A stretch of DNA of 54,695 bases, from positions 1 through 54,695 of IMG/VR virus record IMGVR_UViG_3300009124_000017; one strand, 5' to 3'. The position numbers were made by a program, and so were the translations under genes. The stretch is from a virus. Of the stretch, positions 1-11,300 are shown piece by piece (the first letter of the stretch is position 1; each line of letters opens with the position of its first letter). The notes beneath the pieces were generated by a model. That model searched no databases. It saw only the letters and a list, made by a program, of their open reading frames with translations, and was not told the DNA's origin.

Positions 1-1386
1 AGGATCATTTTCATCAAACCTAACTTGAATAGGTTGAGATGCTCTGATTTCAACAGGGATGTCGATATCATCTACAAGAAGAGGATTACTCAATACAGTA
101 TCTTCGTCTGGAGAAACGACAGGATCTGTAGATGGTGCCAATTCTATTCTGTCAGGAACATTAATGTTTTCTGGCAACCTATCAATATTGACTGTTTCTG
201 TTTGAAGACGAGTTACTGTTCCTCCTAATCCTGTTGCTGTCACTAATATATCTATACTTTCTGGTCCGAAGTCATTCCATGGAATTGCTGGTGTGAACTC
301 TTGCTCAATAGAAACACCACTTTCTGAACTTTCATTAGGAGTTAGATTTATAGTTGCGGTATCAGTTGTTCCACCAAAATATAAGTAAGTGAGATCTACT
401 TTGACTTCAGAAGAAGCATATGTTGTAGAGACTGACATCTGCCTGTCAATACCATAATCATAAGTACCTGGAAATGTGACTGCTAACTCTGGTCTTTGAT
501 ACACAGTAATTGTAGCAGTATCACTATCCGACCCACCAAGACCCGATGCATTTAATGTATAAGTTGTAGTTGATGATGGAGATATAGTTTGAGAACTACT
601 AAACAATACTGTTCCAATACCTTGATCAATAGATGCAGAAGATGCAGAACCAGTTACACTCCAAGACAAAGTAGCATTACTACCGTTAACAATTGATGTT
701 GGAGATACAGTAAGAGTAGCTTCTACTGGTTGATAGACTGTAATGGTAACAGATGCACTACTTGATCCACCAGAGTTATTAGCTGTATATGTGTATGTTG
801 TACTGCTCCCTGGCGAAACAGTAGCACTTCCACCAAATCGGTTAGATGTAGTTAGTGTGACGCCAGGTAAAGATGCACTTGACAATCCTATTCCTGATGC
901 ACTCCAAGATAATGTAGAGCTACCAGGAGCAATATATGACGCTGGTGATGCTGATAAACTAACTGTTGGTTTAGCATAAGTACATGATCCATCATCAACT
1001 GTGGCTCTTGAGTTGTAATTTGTAGCCCTTGAATCAGTGCATCCAGCAACAGGAGGTGGTGGACATGCTCCAAGTCCGCCCCATCTATGCCTTGCCCCAT
1101 CTCTAGCAGTTCTATCAGATCCTGCAGCATTATTATAAATCGCGTTTGCGATGTAGGATTGAGTCCTATTATTAACTACCCAGTCATAAACATAACTCTC
1201 TACACCAGTAAGTCCGCCAATTGTTTCACCATATCTACCAAAATAAGCATAATAATATGATGATACGATATTGCGCTTTCCATCATTACCATCAATAGTA
1301 GGACCAGAACCAGGAATCCAAAACCTGCGTCCATAATTACAAGTGGTTCCACCATTAACAAAAAAATGTCCTGCAAGATATCCCAT
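1..1386 (-). CDS. Ig-like virion adhesin, partial at window edge
   Basis: An open frame runs from an ATG at 1386 to the window edge with no stop; it begins MGYLAGHFFVNGG. The N-terminal ~120 residues include a Cys-flanked motif (CTDSRATNYNSRATVDDGSC) of a kind seen in marine surface proteins. After it come three Ig/PKD-like beta modules of ~80 residues, each with a WSVTG- or WSASG-type core and ending near TVYQP, then a conserved C-terminal region. Residues encoded by about 1-950 are closely similar to the C-terminal half of the neighbour at 1399-3123. By that alignment only about a dozen C-terminal residues are missing. It is the last visible gene of the fibre operon and starts 12 bases after its neighbour stops. 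A role in the virion tip or adsorption is inferred from context. Confidence 0.8.
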   Translation of the reverse strand, partial: MGYLAGHFFVNGGTTCNYGRRFWIPGSGPTIDGNDGKRNIVSSYYYAYFGRYGETIGGLTGVESYVYDWVVNNRTQSYIANAIYNNAAGSDRTARDGARHRWGGLGACPPPPVAGCTDSRATNYNSRATVDDGSCTYAKPTVSLSASPASYIAPGSSTLSWSASGIGLSSASLPGVTLTTSNRFGGSATVSPGSSTTYTYTANNSGGSSSASVTITVYQPVEATLTVSPTSIVNGSNATLSWSVTGSASSASIDQGIGTVLFSSSQTISPSSTTTYTLNASGLGGSDSDTATITVYQRPELAVTFPGTYDYGIDRQMSVSTTYASSEVKVDLTYLYFGGTTDTATINLTPNESSESGVSIEQEFTPAIPWNDFGPESIDILVTATGLGGTVTRLQTETVNIDRLPENINVPDRIELAPSTDPVVSPDEDTVLSNPLLVDDIDIPVEIRASQPIQVRFDENDP

Positions 1387-1398
1387 CTGTTACACCTA

Positions 1399-3123
1399 CT
1401 ACGATATTTGTCTTAAAGATTTCCAATTAGATTCAATATCAGGATCATCATCATCAAATCTTACTTGGATAGGTCTGGAAGCTCTAATTTCAACAGGAAT
1501 GTCGATATCATCTACAATAATAGGATCACTTAAAACAACATCATCTTCAGGTGAAACAACAGGATCTGTATCTGGTGCTAATTCTAATCTGTCGGGAATG
1601 TTGATGTTATCAGGTAATCTATCGATGTTAACAGTTTCAGTTTGAAGACGAGTTACTGTTCCTCCCAATCCTGTTGCCGTCACCAATATATCAATACTTT
1701 CTGGTCCAAAATCATTCCAATTAATAGTTGGAGTGAAAGTTTGTGTTGTTGCTGCTCCACTCTCAGAACTTGCGTTAGGAGTTAGATTTATGGTCTCAGT
1801 ATCAGTAGTTCCACCAAAATACAAGTATGTAAGATCTACTTTAACTTGACTCGATGCGTATCTTGTAGTAACCGACATTTGTTGATTGATGCCGTAATCA
1901 TAAGTACCTGGGAATACTACAGACAATTCAACAGGTTGATATACTCTAACAGTAACACTATCACTGTCTGATCCACCATTACCTGACGCACTTAACGTAT
2001 AAGTTCTAGTTGATGCTGGCGATACGTTTGTGGAACTAACAAAAAGAACACTACCAATACCTTGATTAATTGACGCAGAAGATGCATCGCCAGTTACACT
2101 CCAAGACAATGTAGTGTTATTGCCTCTCACAATAGGATTAGGAGATGCACTAATGGTAGTTTGTACTGGTTGATATACTGTTAAGGTTACCTGTTTTGTA
2201 GTCGTTCCTCCTGGTCCAGTTGCTGTGAGTGTATATGTTTTTGAGTTTGAAGGACTTACATTTACAGTTCCAGATGAAGCTGGGTTGCTGACTCCAGTTA
2301 ATGTAATACTGGTAACTAACCCACTAACAGACCAAGATAATCGTGCGGTTTCACCATTATTAATAATACTTGCTTTGTTTAATGAAAGAGTTGCAGTTGG
2401 TGGTGGCGCAGTTTCCCAAGAAATAGTAAGCGTTCCCTCGGAAGATGTTTGACCAGTATTAGCAGATCCAGCAGTAACGTAATCACTACGATATGTTGAT
2501 CCACCAGCACCGCCTCCACCGCCGCCGCCAGAGTTGTCGGTTCCTCCACCGCCTCCTCCTGCACCATTGTCTCCAGCGCCGCCTCCGCCGCCTCCACCAC
2601 CATCAGTACCGCCTGGGTCTCCACCACCACCACCGTTAGTGGGAGTAACTGAAGAAACATTAGATGCCAATCCAGAATTTGCACCACCATTTCCACCACC
2701 TCTGTTGTTGGAAGCACCACCTCCACCACCAGATCCTCCCATACAAATAACTAAAACCCCATCAATAGCAACTCCAGAGGCACCGCCTCCACCACCGCCT
2801 CCGCCTGAGTAGGGAGGATCACCAGCATTGCCACCACGACCACCAGTTCTCAAACCAGAACCACCAGCACCACCAGCAGCATTAGGAGCACTATTTACAC
2901 CATTGCCTCCATCATCTGCAACATAAAGAGTAAATCTTCTTGCCCGATAATTTTGATTGACAACAAAACTTTGTCTTGTAGTTGTTCCACCCCCACCACC
3001 TTGAGCAGCTGCGTCAGTCCCGCCACGTCCACCACGAGCACCACGAAGAGAGATATTGATGTTATATGCATCTGCACCAAGATCTAAAGTATAAGTTCCT
3101 GGCGTGTATGTATTAGAAGGCAT
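1399..3123 (-). CDS. Glycine-rich head plus Ig-like repeats, putative receptor-binding tail protein
   Basis: A 574-residue protein. Residues ~25-215 are dominated by glycine runs (up to nine in a row) broken by short beta-like stretches. This resembles the polyglycine-II sandwich of the T-even/S16 gp38 adhesin, where stacked glycine helices present variable receptor-binding loops. Residues ~240-400 hold Ig/PKD-like modules and residues ~400-574 a C-terminal domain shared with the truncated gene at 1-1386. It lies one base after the collar-like gene at 3125-4015 in the late fibre operon. Receptor binding is inferred from architecture and position; no enzymatic motif is visible. Confidence 0.8.
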   Translation of the reverse strand: MPSNTYTPGTYTLDLGADAYNINISLRGARGGRGGTDAAAQGGGGGTTTRQSFVVNQNYRARRFTLYVADDGGNGVNSAPNAAGGAGGSGLRTGGRGGNAGDPPYSGGGGGGGGASGVAIDGVLVICMGGSGGGGGASNNRGGGNGGANSGLASNVSSVTPTNGGGGGDPGGTDGGGGGGGGAGDNGAGGGGGGTDNSGGGGGGGAGGSTYRSDYVTAGSANTGQTSSEGTLTISWETAPPPTATLSLNKASIINNGETARLSWSVSGLVTSITLTGVSNPASSGTVNVSPSNSKTYTLTATGPGGTTTKQVTLTVYQPVQTTISASPNPIVRGNNTTLSWSVTGDASSASINQGIGSVLFVSSTNVSPASTRTYTLSASGNGGSDSDSVTVRVYQPVELSVVFPGTYDYGINQQMSVTTRYASSQVKVDLTYLYFGGTTDTETINLTPNASSESGAATTQTFTPTINWNDFGPESIDILVTATGLGGTVTRLQTETVNIDRLPDNINIPDRLELAPDTDPVVSPEDDVVLSDPIIVDDIDIPVEIRASRPIQVRFDDDDPDIESNWKSLRQIS

Positions 3124-3124
3124 C

Positions 3125-4015
3125 TTAGAACTTAATAATGTAACTTACAATAATAAATGGAGTCGATACGTTGTCTAATTTTTTAATATCTTCAACTCCA
3201 ATATTCAAAGTGGTATATACACCATCGGCAGGAATATCAAATGTAGAATGTTGATATTGGAAGTTGTGAGTATAAGTTACTGGTTTTGTAATTTTATGAG
3301 AGTGAGTAGATAGAATTGTAGAGTTAACGTCTGAAATTTCAAGAATGTTTCCTGCACCAGAGTTTCCGCTAAAATTTCCACCATCTTTACCATCACCGCC
3401 TGTCTGGTGTTGTGCAGAATAGTTTACATATCCAACACCAGTAACATTGTGAGCATGACCCTGAAAGTTTTCAATGTCCAAGGTTGTTTCCGAAGAAATT
3501 GTCTCAAACACATATTTTGGGTTGGAGTTAAAATCGTAATTTGTTTGAATTGGATTACCGATAAAATTTCCTACAAAATCACATCGAAGAGAGTTTCCTT
3601 CGTTACTAAAAACTTCAACTTCTGGTCCAACTCTATTAGAACCATCCTGTTCTGTTAGGTCATTAAAATACTGCCCAACTGATCTGTTGGGAATTAATAC
3701 TTTAGATCCTAAGTCGGGGAGTTGAAACTGCCCAAGTTCTCCCGTTTCAGTATTTTCTTGCCTAAGAGTTACACTTTCTTTTTTGAACTTACTTTCATCA
3801 CCAACACCAAGAACTTCACCTAATGCATAGTATTCACTTTTATTCTGAATAGATCCGTCACATTTTAAATAACCAGCAGGAATGTGCTGTTTAAATGTGT
3901 CTGTGTTTGGATCATTAGATCCTTGAATATACGGAGTCGCATGAACTTGAATGGACCCCACGCATCCACCAAACTTTCCTTTGATTTGAGTGTAGTTATT
4001 GGTATTTGCTGCCAT
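3125..4015 (-). CDS. Tail-collar/short-fibre-like protein (gp12-type fold)
   Basis: A 296-residue protein with a phage tail-collar signature near residues 45-70 (GYLKCDGS followed by a Y-x-x-L-G helix), as in T4 gp12 and related short fibres. The C-terminal half is rich in Gly, Asn and His, with several H-x-H or HSH patterns (for example STHSHKITKP). These resemble the metal-binding histidines at the tip of gp12-like trimers. It starts one base after the stop of the larger collar protein. A virion location on the baseplate or fibre tip is inferred. Confidence 0.75.
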   Translation of the reverse strand: MAANTNNYTQIKGKFGGCVGSIQVHATPYIQGSNDPNTDTFKQHIPAGYLKCDGSIQNKSEYYALGEVLGVGDESKFKKESVTLRQENTETGELGQFQLPDLGSKVLIPNRSVGQYFNDLTEQDGSNRVGPEVEVFSNEGNSLRCDFVGNFIGNPIQTNYDFNSNPKYVFETISSETTLDIENFQGHAHNVTGVGYVNYSAQHQTGGDGKDGGNFSGNSGAGNILEISDVNSTILSTHSHKITKPVTYTHNFQYQHSTFDIPADGVYTTLNIGVEDIKKLDNVSTPFIIVSYIIKF

Positions 4016-4016
4016 C

Positions 4017-5342
4017 TTAGTAAGCTCTAATTAGGTAAAGAGTAGTAACTCCTGGTTGAGTTGTGTTGAAGTTAACTTGTAGAACTCCCTGATTTCTTGT
4101 ATTATCCAAGTTTAGGTTAGAAGCAGGAGCAGTAACATTAACGTTAATAGTAGTATTTGGTCTTAATCCAGATACATCAAAATTAACATCAAACTCATCA
4201 TGAGTATGAGTTCTAATTACATCAGATACACCAGCAGACTGTGTTGTTCTTGTAAAATCCCATCCTTGGTTTGAGTTAAAAGTATCATAAGTTGTTGCTG
4301 TATTTGCATCAGGATAGAAGTTTGTATATCCTGTTGGAATAGTAACTTCATTTCCACCTAATCCATATTTAACAGTTCTTGCTTCACCATCTCCAGAATT
4401 ATAACCAGAAATGCCACCAGACCAAGCATTAACTCCAGAAGTACCATTAATATTTCTAAGATTACTTGGTTCTGTGTAATCTTCTTTAATAGGATTCCAA
4501 ATTAAATTTTGTGGAGTAAAGTTGACAGGTGGGTTTTCTGCATTGATACCACCAACTGTTCTTCCTGGTCTTCCTCCACCAAAACCATTTGGACCTCTGC
4601 CGAAACCAGTGGTACTAAAAGACACAAACAGTTCGTCACCCTGGGGTCCTGGTTCTTCGTCTTTAACTGCTAATCCAAAGTCATACTGAATTGTACTCCA
4701 TGGAATAACACCATCTCCAGGTTGAGTTTGTGGGTTTGGATCAATAGAAGCAACGTTTCTTCCTCCATGTTTGTGACTTCTTAAGTGACCTCTTCCGAGT
4801 TTTCTTGGACCAAAATACATTATTTTTGATCCCTGTGCAGAACCATCAGCAATAGTATTTCCTCTCAGTCTTCCACTGTAATATGGATTGCCATCTGGAG
4901 TTTGATTTCTTTCATTCAAAGTAAAAATAACATCTGTTGCGATGTCATTCCATGTTGTATTAATACCATTATCAGTATTAGGACCAATATAGGGAGTAAC
5001 TTCAGCAGCTGCAATATTGTCTGTGTGTGCATCTGCATCCACTTCAATTGGAGAACTTGATCCAAAATACGAAGTTTCAATATCACATAATGGTCTATTC
5101 AAGATTGACGGAAGAACAATATTTCCTGTGTAGTTAGGGAAGACACCATTGAATGTTGATGTCGTCCCTGAGTTATAAGTATCTTGCATTGCTCTTGCAA
5201 GAAGAGGATAATCAACGGCAGGAATTGCTGATCCATCACAAATAATCCACCCAGCAGGAATGGACGAGATGTTACCCGTCCACGGCATGATAGTGCCTAT
5301 TGCTGCTGCCCTTGCTGTTTTTGATTCCTGATAGAATGGCAT
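4017..5342 (-). CDS. Tail-collar-domain fibre protein
   Basis: A 441-residue protein. Residues ~15-60 carry a clear tail-collar domain (IGTIMPWTG, then AGWIICDGSAIPAVDYPLLA), typical of gp12-like short tail fibres. A glycine-rich middle and several His clusters (HLRSHKHGG, RTHTHDEFD) follow, consistent with a trimeric tip stabilised by metal. The ATG at 5342 lies five bases after the stop of the giant protein, so the two are probably co-transcribed. It has the same domain as the 296-residue neighbour but otherwise diverges, so the pair probably arose by duplication or functional splitting. Confidence 0.8.
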   Translation of the reverse strand: MPFYQESKTARAAAIGTIMPWTGNISSIPAGWIICDGSAIPAVDYPLLARAMQDTYNSGTTSTFNGVFPNYTGNIVLPSILNRPLCDIETSYFGSSSPIEVDADAHTDNIAAAEVTPYIGPNTDNGINTTWNDIATDVIFTLNERNQTPDGNPYYSGRLRGNTIADGSAQGSKIMYFGPRKLGRGHLRSHKHGGRNVASIDPNPQTQPGDGVIPWSTIQYDFGLAVKDEEPGPQGDELFVSFSTTGFGRGPNGFGGGRPGRTVGGINAENPPVNFTPQNLIWNPIKEDYTEPSNLRNINGTSGVNAWSGGISGYNSGDGEARTVKYGLGGNEVTIPTGYTNFYPDANTATTYDTFNSNQGWDFTRTTQSAGVSDVIRTHTHDEFDVNFDVSGLRPNTTINVNVTAPASNLNLDNTRNQGVLQVNFNTTQPGVTTLYLIRAY

Positions 5343-5347
5343 TTAAA

Positions 5348-8300
5348 TTATACCTCGATTAGATACCAACCTGCCTTCGATGCAGGTGCTCCTGGGTTAC
5401 CATCAGCAGTTGATGTTCCAGCATATACAAGTGCAAATGCCGCATTAGGAGTCTGAACAACCAGTTCACCACCACTATGGGTAGAAGTATACTGAGAAGT
5501 TGGTACACCTCCTAACATTGCTCCTCCAGTGTTGCTGGTGGTGCCCTGAACAGAGACCAGAGATGGAGCACGAACAACCAAAGATTGATTATAAGTTAGA
5601 GTTCCACCAATATCTATAATGCGAATCATATCGCCCATTTGAGCACTTGTAGGCAATTTAACAATAGTATTACCCGAGACATTCAAGAAGTAGTTGACGT
5701 TTGCTTCAGCATTAATAACAGACTCAGCAGAATACTCCCACTTACGTCCACCAGTTGGACTGAAGTAATTAGTAATTCCAGCAATGTTAACAGAACCGTC
5801 ATCATCAACTGCAAAGACTTCAGTTCCACCCGAGTTGACTACCAGATCACCACCATTAACTTCAAGATCTCCAGTAATTTCAACAGGACCACCGAATGTA
5901 GAGGTTCCATCTCCAAGTGCAGAGAATGAACCATAGGTAGTAAAGTCACCAGAAGCATTGTTGAATGTTAGACGTGGTGTAGTTCCATCAGTTCCGAAGA
6001 TATTGATGTTACCACCATTCATGGTTAGATTACCAGTTGCACTGTCAATCTGGAATGTGGTTCTCAGTGGAACGGTATCCGAACCACCGTTTGTAATCTT
6101 GAAGAACTCAGTGTTCGTAACAGTAGAACCGTTTAATGTGATAGTGTTCTCAACGGTGAGAGTTCCAGCAATGTTAGTATTGCCGTTTGAACCATCTACA
6201 GTTAGTTTGTTGTATCCTTGTCCTACACCAAGATCTCCAGAAAGAATGGTGTCACCAGTTGTAGAATCAACTTGGAACTGAACAACAGCAGGATCACCAC
6301 CGTCGTTGACTTGCAGAACCTGAACATCAGCAGAAATAATATCTGCAATGCCAACAAATTCAGACTGACTCAATCTCAAGAAGTCTTGAGTGGTTAGAAC
6401 TCCACCGAATTCAGCAACACCCATTCTGACATTGGTAGTGCCAGCACCAAATCCTGTTCTTGGTTCATCAAGAACATCATCATTATTACCATCAACACCA
6501 GTAATAAACGATGCTGCTGCTTGCTTATTAAGTTTTGCGATAATGCAACCATCGGGGTGATCGGTCCAACCTTCACCAGTTGAAGGATCACCAGTTCCTT
6601 CCTGTGCTCTTCTAACAGCAATTCTAAATCCGTCTGAATCCTCAGGATTAGTAAGGTTAGTTAATCCAACAACACGAACGATTTCAGATTTAGCTTGATC
6701 ACGAAGACCAGTGATTGACCCACCACCCTGAACAGTTACAGAGTCAGGTGATGCAGCATTACCACGATCAAGTAAGAGTAGATCACCGATGTCAAAGTCT
6801 GTTGCATCAGGTGTGCTGATTGGCAGGATGTATACATCGCCAGGATCATTAACACCATTAATTTGAAGTGTAATGTTGGGAGCACCACCGCCACCAACAC
6901 TGGAATCAAGAATGGTCAGAAGTTCATTATCGTTATATCCTGTACCAGTGCTTACAATCGTAAGAGTTACAGTGCCATCAAATGCAACATTAACATCAAA
7001 TGCAGCACCAGCACCACTACCACCAGTTGGAAATACAAAGTTGTAGTTACCAGAAACACGAAGACCACTTGGATCAGAAGTATTAACGTTATCAAATCCA
7101 GAGATTTGACCACCACCTTGCAGGTCCGCGTTACCACCCCATGGAGCAACACCCTTAGTATCAATAACTCTACCAGTTGTATTGTACTTATAGAAGTCAA
7201 TGTTTGGTGTATCAAGAGAACCAGTGTTGTGCAGGATTGGAGTTGTAGAGAATCTTCCTCTTACAATCTCGATAATACCTGCACTTGTTCCACCATTTAG
7301 GATGATGTTAGAGTCTGCTCTCAGTGATGCTTGAACGTTCAGTGCGTTTCTGATAGTAGTAGAACCACCAAGTGATGCAAGATTTAAGTTGTTTGCACTT
7401 AAGAATGCATTAACCTCGGTCGTTCTGTCGTCGTCAAAGAGTCTTGCAATCTTGGTCTGAGAGAATAGTCTTGCAGTTCCAGTTCCAGCAGCAATATTGT
7501 AACCAATTTCAAGAGTACCAGCAACAATAGTTTGTCTGGTTCCAAGTAATGTAGATGAGTTGGTATTTTCGTATGCACCACCAATTGCAACTTCACAAGC
7601 ATTAGTTGCTGCATCATTTACAGATGCAATGTCAACTGTTGCATTAGTTGCTTGTGGATGTACACTAAACAGTGTAGTGCCAGCATTTGCACCGATTCTC
7701 AGAACTTGGTTCTGAGTTGAACCACCGATAGAGATGGTTTGATCGTTAGCAGTGTTGTTAGCAATGTTAATTAACTGACCATCACCGAACATGTTCAGGA
7801 TAGTAGCATTATCATTGATAAAGTTGAATGTTCCAGCAGTTGTATTAATGTCTCCACCATCAACGCTGATATCATCGGAAATCAGGAAGTTACCTGTAAT
7901 TCTACCATCACCAATAACAACGAAGTTGCGATCAAGTTCTTTCTCAGCAGTTAATCCAAGAGTAGTATTAATGCCAAGTCTGCCACCATTTACATAAGTG
8001 GAAGTTACTGGGGTCGTTACGTCCGAAGTAGAAACACGAAGTGTTGCTTCTCTTTCAAGATCGTTGCTGTCTCCACCAACTAACAGTGCATTGTCTTGAG
8101 GAATGAATCCTTGGTTAGCAAGATTAGTTCCAGTTAATGCCTCTCTTTGATCGGAGTTAAGATCATGATCGTCATAACGGTTGTCAGTAAGATCACCAGA
8201 AGCATTGTAAGTAGCAAGAGTTTTACCACTAATGAATGCTGTACCAACAACATCAAGGTTGGCACGGGGATCAGTAAACTCGTCAACGTTACCTGTTAGA

Positions 8301-11300
8301 ACGGCAGCATGATTTGATCTTGCGATAGTGTTAATACCAAGTCTCAAATCACCTCTAACATCGGTAATCGTTCTGATTGCTTCAGCACCAAGAACACCAA
8401 CTTCTTTCCAGTTAGAAGCAGATGCAAAAATGTCTGCACCAGTGCCTTCATCTGCCCAGGAATAGGTAATACCAGTTGTTAGAGCATTTGCAATAGTGAA
8501 CTGGAATGATGTACCATTTGGATCAAATCCATCAGCACGAACGTTCCAAGTTCCATTAACAACAGGGTTGCTAAAGTTAACAACTCTAATCTTAGTATTG
8601 ACACCAACACCAGCACTGGAGTTAGTTACAGTAGCAATCCAGTTGACAGTTAGATTCAGTGATCCATCAGTTGTAATATTAAATACTTGACTTTCAATAG
8701 AGTTGTACTGGTTAGAGTAGATCCAACCAAGTGAACCAGATCTGTTGACAGAGCTTCCTTTGAACAGAATGTCTCCTGGTTGTGGTGCATTTCCTGCACC
8801 ATACTCAACTTCCTGAGAAGTATAATACTGCTGTCCAGTAGGTTGCCAGGGAACAATGTTAGATGGTTCTCCAGCAAGATAGTTAGTTCTGAAGGAGTAT
8901 GATTGACCTGCTTCACCACCCAGTTTAGGACGTGCGTTTAGGATGAATACTGCAGACTTAATTCTATTTTCTGCAATAACAATGTCACCATCAACAACGT
9001 TTCTCCATGAACCACGGAAGAGTGTTTGATCATCGCCAGTTTCAATCTTAGACTGAACACGAAGCGCATCGCCTTCTGCTGGTTCTACATTAATCTCAAC
9101 AGGACCGTTGAGAGTTGCCTTGCCTGCAACTGTGATTGTATTGTTGAACGTTACAGGCGAATCAAACGTCGTAACGAGTGAACCGATATCCTCATCCTCG
9201 TCCTCAGAATCAAGAAGTTCTGCAGATTCAAGGAATGTCTCTTCGCCTGTAATAGCGTTGACTTTCTTGTTACCGATGTAGAGGTCACCATTGCTGTTCA
9301 GACCCGTGTAGAAGACGATACCACCGTCTTCACGCTTCGCTTGAGCATAGAAGTCCTGTTTGTCAGTTAAGACGACTTCCTGGCGCAGTGGGAAACCAGT
9401 GGAGTAGTTACCAGGACCGAAACCAAGGTATTCAAACGTGTGGTTACCAGATCTTGCAATCGAAGGACGACGCAGTTCAAGGTAAAGTTTACGCTCAGTT
9501 GGGAACTGAGAGTCACCAGAGATAGGAATTAGTCTATCTTCAGAACCTGAAGTTGCGTTACCTTCCTGTGCTCTGATTCTGTTATCGATGATGTCACCGT
9601 TAGAATCAGTTGTGTTGTTAGTGTAAGTGAAGTAGTTTAATGCAGAAGTCTTAATGATGTCTTCAATACCTTCCTTAGTTTCACTACCCTTAGCATCATT
9701 AACAGTAACTAAACCGTGAACATAGTTGTCAGCAGCAGAGTATGTCTGAGGAACATCCAGAACAGATGTGTCTCTTGTTCCTGTCAAACCATCATATTGG
9801 AACCACAGTGGGTCGTTCTTGTAGTTGATAGGATACAGTTGGGAGATAGGTTGTGAGAACTTGAAGTTTCTGAAGTTCTCACCAACACCAGATCCAGTTG
9901 GGAATGGAGAGATGTTACCACGAATACATGTTAAGTAGTAAATACCATCCTGTTGGTTAGGAATACGCTCCTGAAGCGTATCAATATCGAAAATGTAGAA
10001 TGTGTCATCAAAATCACCTTGATCATCAATATCAGCAATATAATAACCATTACCAGCATCGTCAGTGATTGTATCACCATAACCAGCAGTATAAACGTTA
10101 GCACCCTCTACTCTGTAGAGATAGTTTTCGCGAAGTGACTTATCCTTTCCACCATCAAGTCCAAGACCAATATCTGGATCACCAAAAGAGTTTGGAGTTG
10201 CAACAAGACGACCAATGATGTCTCCTTCTGCAAGAACAATTGTATTACCACCACCATCAGTAGTAGTTGCATTACCTGCAGGAGGGAATGATTGCTTGAA
10301 TTGTACAGTAGAGTTTGAATTCCATTCAATGATACCTTCAACATTCTTAAGAACCAGAGTCTTGACAGAGTTGGTAATATCATCCAATACTGCCTGAATG
10401 TATGCTGAACCCGAAGACTTGTTAGAACCTTCGATCACTTCCCAAGTAATTCTGTTAGCAGGTACACTCTGAGTAGAGTTAGCAGTAAAGTTACCACCTT
10501 GGATATTGCTAACACTTACTAAAGTAAAGATTTCATTCTTAACTGATTGATTAACGATCGTATGATCGAACAGAGTTACCTCAAGGAATTCCTCAGATTC
10601 TCCTGGGGGAATAATTTTTCTTGCTGACTGAATTGTACCAGCAATTTTTGAATCAAATTCTAGAACTTTTGGTGAAACATATGGATCATATAGATTCTGC
10701 TGTTCAGGTAGCAGATCTACAACAGATGGATCAATAGTTCTAATCTGATCTGCAATCAGTTCAGACTTAGTTAGACCGATCTGCTCACCAGCACCTGCAG
10801 GGTTATAGAATGATGCGACAGTATTTGGATTACCTTGGATTGGTCTCAGAAGAAGTCTTTGTGGAACAAGGCGACGCTTGTCGTCAGTTCTTGTCTTGAG
10901 AACAAAACCATTGAGAGGATCACGAACCGTCTCCAGATAGTTAGGAATGACATAACGCATTCTATAAACTCTATCTTCTTTCTCTCTACCATCTTCAATA
11001 CGAAGATAGCGAGTATCAAGAGTTGGGTCAGTCTTAGTCTGATAATCATCTGCTTCCTCAGCACCACCATGGAATCTGGAAAGAATGCTATATCTGTTAT
11101 AACCAGTGGATCCAACAGTAGACTCATCTTCTACATTAACATACCATAGACCAGTTGTATTGACATCAGAAGTAAACTCAGGGTCAAATCTAATTGGAGA
11201 CTCACGCTTATCAGCAAATACGAAGAAGTTTACACCAGTGCCGCTAACAAATGTAAGTGCTCTATCACCAGATTCTGCATCAGCAGCAGTTGTGTGTAGA

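Noticed and set aside
2534-2812. Plus-strand proline-rich open frame
   Set aside because: It is the reverse-strand shadow of the polyglycine stretch of the minus-strand adhesin (glycine codons read as proline).
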